Origin: JAQBGV01 sp032128395
GTDB lineage: Bacteria; Planctomycetota; UBA8108; UBA1146
Reading direction: 5' to 3'
Assembly (NCBI GenBank): GCA_032128395.1
Contig: JAQBGV010000096.1
Coordinates: forward strand, 10,553-74,552
DNA: 64,000 nucleotides
The notes under the pieces are model-generated. The model saw nothing but the letters and a program-made list of their open reading frames with translations. It did not search any database and was not told where the DNA came from. Made by a program: the position numbers and the translations under genes. Shown piece after piece: positions 62,695-64,000 of the stretch (the stretch's first letter is position 1; each line of letters starts with the position of its first letter).

Positions 62695-63543
62695 GTGCAA
62701 GAAAAGCGGGAGCTGGTCCACCGAGAGGGAGAGCCGCAGCTCGCCCCCGGCACCGATCCCGAGCTGGTCCATCGACTCCTCGCCGCCCCGGCGATTCGAG
62801 TCGTGCACCGCAATCGCCGCGGCGCCGTGGTTGAAATCCAGGATGGCGACGCTCGCTTCGCCCGCAAGCACTACCACGGCCATTGGCTCCCGCCGCTCGC
62901 GATCCTGAGGCGCTCACCGGCACTTCGCGCCTGGCAAATCCTCCTTCGCGGGGATGATCGGGGCCTCCCCCTGCCCGATCCTGTCTGCCTCGGCAGGAGC
63001 GTCTCCGGCTCGGTCCTCATCACACGCTGGTTCGAGGGGGATCACCTCCACAAGGTACACGCCCGCCACCGGAGTCGCTTCGCGGCGAACCGCGCTGAGC
63101 TCGATCGATTCCTCGGAGCGATCGCGGACGCAGTGGTCGCGCTCATCCGAGGAGGATTGGAAACCCGCGACCTCGCGCCGCAGAACTTGCTCGTCGGGGA
63201 GATCCCTCAGGGGTGGCGGGCGGTGCTCGTGGATCTCGATGACGCGCGTCTCGTGGATCGGGTCCCTGCGGGGCGCATCATCGAGAGTCTCGCCCAGCTC
63301 GGTCACCTCCCTCCGACGATCTCCGCAAGAGAACGAATTCGGCTGTTCGATCTCTTCATCGAGCGAGGCGGGTCCACGCTGCTCGAGGGGACGGGAATCA
63401 CCCGGATCGAGCTGCGACGCGACCTCGCCGGTCGCATCGCGAACCTCACCCGGCGCAAGGAAGAACGCCTGCGCGCCCGAGGAGCAACGGACCATCCGTT
63501 CGCGGGTTGGGGCCTCGATCGAGACGGTCAACCGAAGGCGTAG
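62695..63543 (+). CDS. Lipopolysaccharide kinase (WaaP/Kdo kinase-like)
   Basis: A 282-residue kinase-fold protein. Features are RKHYHGHWLPPLAIL, ITRWFEGDHL, the catalytic loop TRDLAPQNLLV (Asp and Asn of the HxDxxxxN type) and VLVDLDDARL, the DFG-equivalent. This corresponds to the Kdo/WaaP family that phosphorylates the lipopolysaccharide inner core. The start GTG has CGAAGGAG upstream. With kdsA in the same window it supports a lipopolysaccharide-bearing envelope. It is followed directly by the repeat array. Confidence 0.8.
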   Translation: MQEKRELVHREGEPQLAPGTDPELVHRLLAAPAIRVVHRNRRGAVVEIQDGDARFARKHYHGHWLPPLAILRRSPALRAWQILLRGDDRGLPLPDPVCLGRSVSGSVLITRWFEGDHLHKVHARHRSRFAANRAELDRFLGAIADAVVALIRGGLETRDLAPQNLLVGEIPQGWRAVLVDLDDARLVDRVPAGRIIESLAQLGHLPPTISARERIRLFDLFIERGGSTLLEGTGITRIELRRDLAGRIANLTRRKEERLRARGATDHPFAGWGLDRDGQPKA

Positions 63544-63619
63544 GAGCCCTCGAACTCGCGAACGAGCGCAGAAACCTGCCCCCTGGAGAACGAAAGCCCC
63601 TGACAACCCCCAGAAACCC

Positions 63620-64000
63620 ATCCGAGCCGAAGGCGAGGCGTTTGTCGATGAATCGGAGCGAGAGGGGGCCTTGCGGCCCCCTGCGCCAATCCGAGCCGAA
63701 GGCGAGGCGTTTGTGGGTGAATCGCGAGCGGGTTCGCCGCGAGCGAGTGGGGGCTTTGCGAAAGCCCCCTCACACAATCCGCGCCGAAGGCGAGGCGTTT
63801 GTGGGTGAATCGCGAGCGGCTTCGCCGCGAGCGAGAGGGGGCTTTGCGAAAGCCCCCTCAAACAATCCGAGCCAAAGGCGAGGCGTTTGTGGGTGAATCG
63901 GGAGCGGCTCTGCCGCGAGCGAGAGGGGGCTTTGCGAAAGCCCCCTAGAAAAGCAGCGCCTTGCGAAAGCCCCCTAAAGAGCCGGCGGGGAGAACTCCCT
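63620..64000. repeat. Tandem array of 88-bp units
   Basis: At least four copies: a 69-bp short first unit, two 88-bp units at 63689 and 63777, a fourth at 63865, then a fragment to the window edge. Each unit opens ATCCGAGCCGAAGGCGAGGC, continues with GTTTGTGGGTGAATCG and GAGCGGCTTCGCCGCGAGCG, and ends in GGGGGCTTTGCGAAAGCCCC, a 9-bp hairpin with a GCG loop. No ORF with normal codon usage covers it. It probably extends past the window. Confidence 0.85.

Noticed and set aside
63620..64000. Possible CRISPR array at the right edge
   Set aside because: The 88-bp units are contiguous without variable spacers and no cas gene is present.

Overview
The window is high-G+C bacterial DNA that most resembles a member of the Planctomycetota. 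The strongest pointers are a DUF1501 gene beside a very large PSCyt1/WD40/DUF1549/DUF1553 gene, a secreted protein ending in a dockerin-type EF-hand pair, a fused SecDF, a SpoVG with a zinc ribbon, and a small CDRC...CPPC protein of the kind common in that phylum. KdsA and a WaaP/Kdo-kinase-like protein indicate a lipopolysaccharide outer membrane. The lineage call is inference; no ribosomal RNA or tRNA gene was recognised.

Layout. 1-1.8 kb: a partial metallo-beta-lactamase-fold hydrolase, a DUF2203 protein and thioredoxin. 1.8-9.1 kb: a minus-strand cytochrome c maturation operon, in transcription order ccmE-ccmF-ccmH-small membrane protein-large unknown membrane protein-ccmA-ccmB-ccmC-ccmD-like. 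9.3-17.1 kb: a plus-strand run of gph-like phosphatase, nfo, DUF2868, DUF3482 GTPase and a fused MFS/spermidine synthase, several joined by ATGA/GTGA overlaps. 17.1-25.8 kb, minus strand: DUF1501, the giant cytochrome/DUF1553 protein and a PAS hybrid histidine kinase. 26-27.5 kb: a Rieske oxygenase, a tiny Cys-rich lipoprotein missed by length cut-offs, and a broken second Cys-rich gene next to a dispersed palindrome. 27.6-30.5 kb: DsbD with an in-frame TGA. 30.7-35.8 kb: kdsA, a glycosyltransferase, a secreted protein, a MITE-like element, an RlmJ-like protein and a small zinc protein. 35.8-42.8 kb, minus strand: asparaginase II, a HEAT-like protein, spoVG, ispE, panC, folK. 43-46 kb: enolase, a DivIC-like small protein and a solitary fliM. 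46.3-54.5 kb, minus strand: a LysM protein, secDF (frameshifted), yajC, tgt, spoIID, ruvB. 54.6-63.5 kb: double GNAT, DUF3332 lipoprotein, MFS transporter, LysM lipoprotein, ArsS-type radical SAM, dockerin protein, ribBA and a lipopolysaccharide kinase. The right edge is an 88-bp tandem repeat array.

The most notable finding is the dsbD reading frame. A single TGA falls exactly where the first cysteine of the C-terminal thioredoxin CxxC should be, and the frame continues for 193 more codons. A 9-bp hairpin with a GGC loop lies at SECIS distance downstream. I read this as a selenocysteine-containing DsbD with a U-Q-N-C active site. It fits functionally with the other half of the window: the ccm operon needs periplasmic reductant, its CcmE carries CxxxY instead of the usual HxxxY heme-attachment motif, and the DUF1553 partner has CxxCH cytochrome motifs that such a system could mature.
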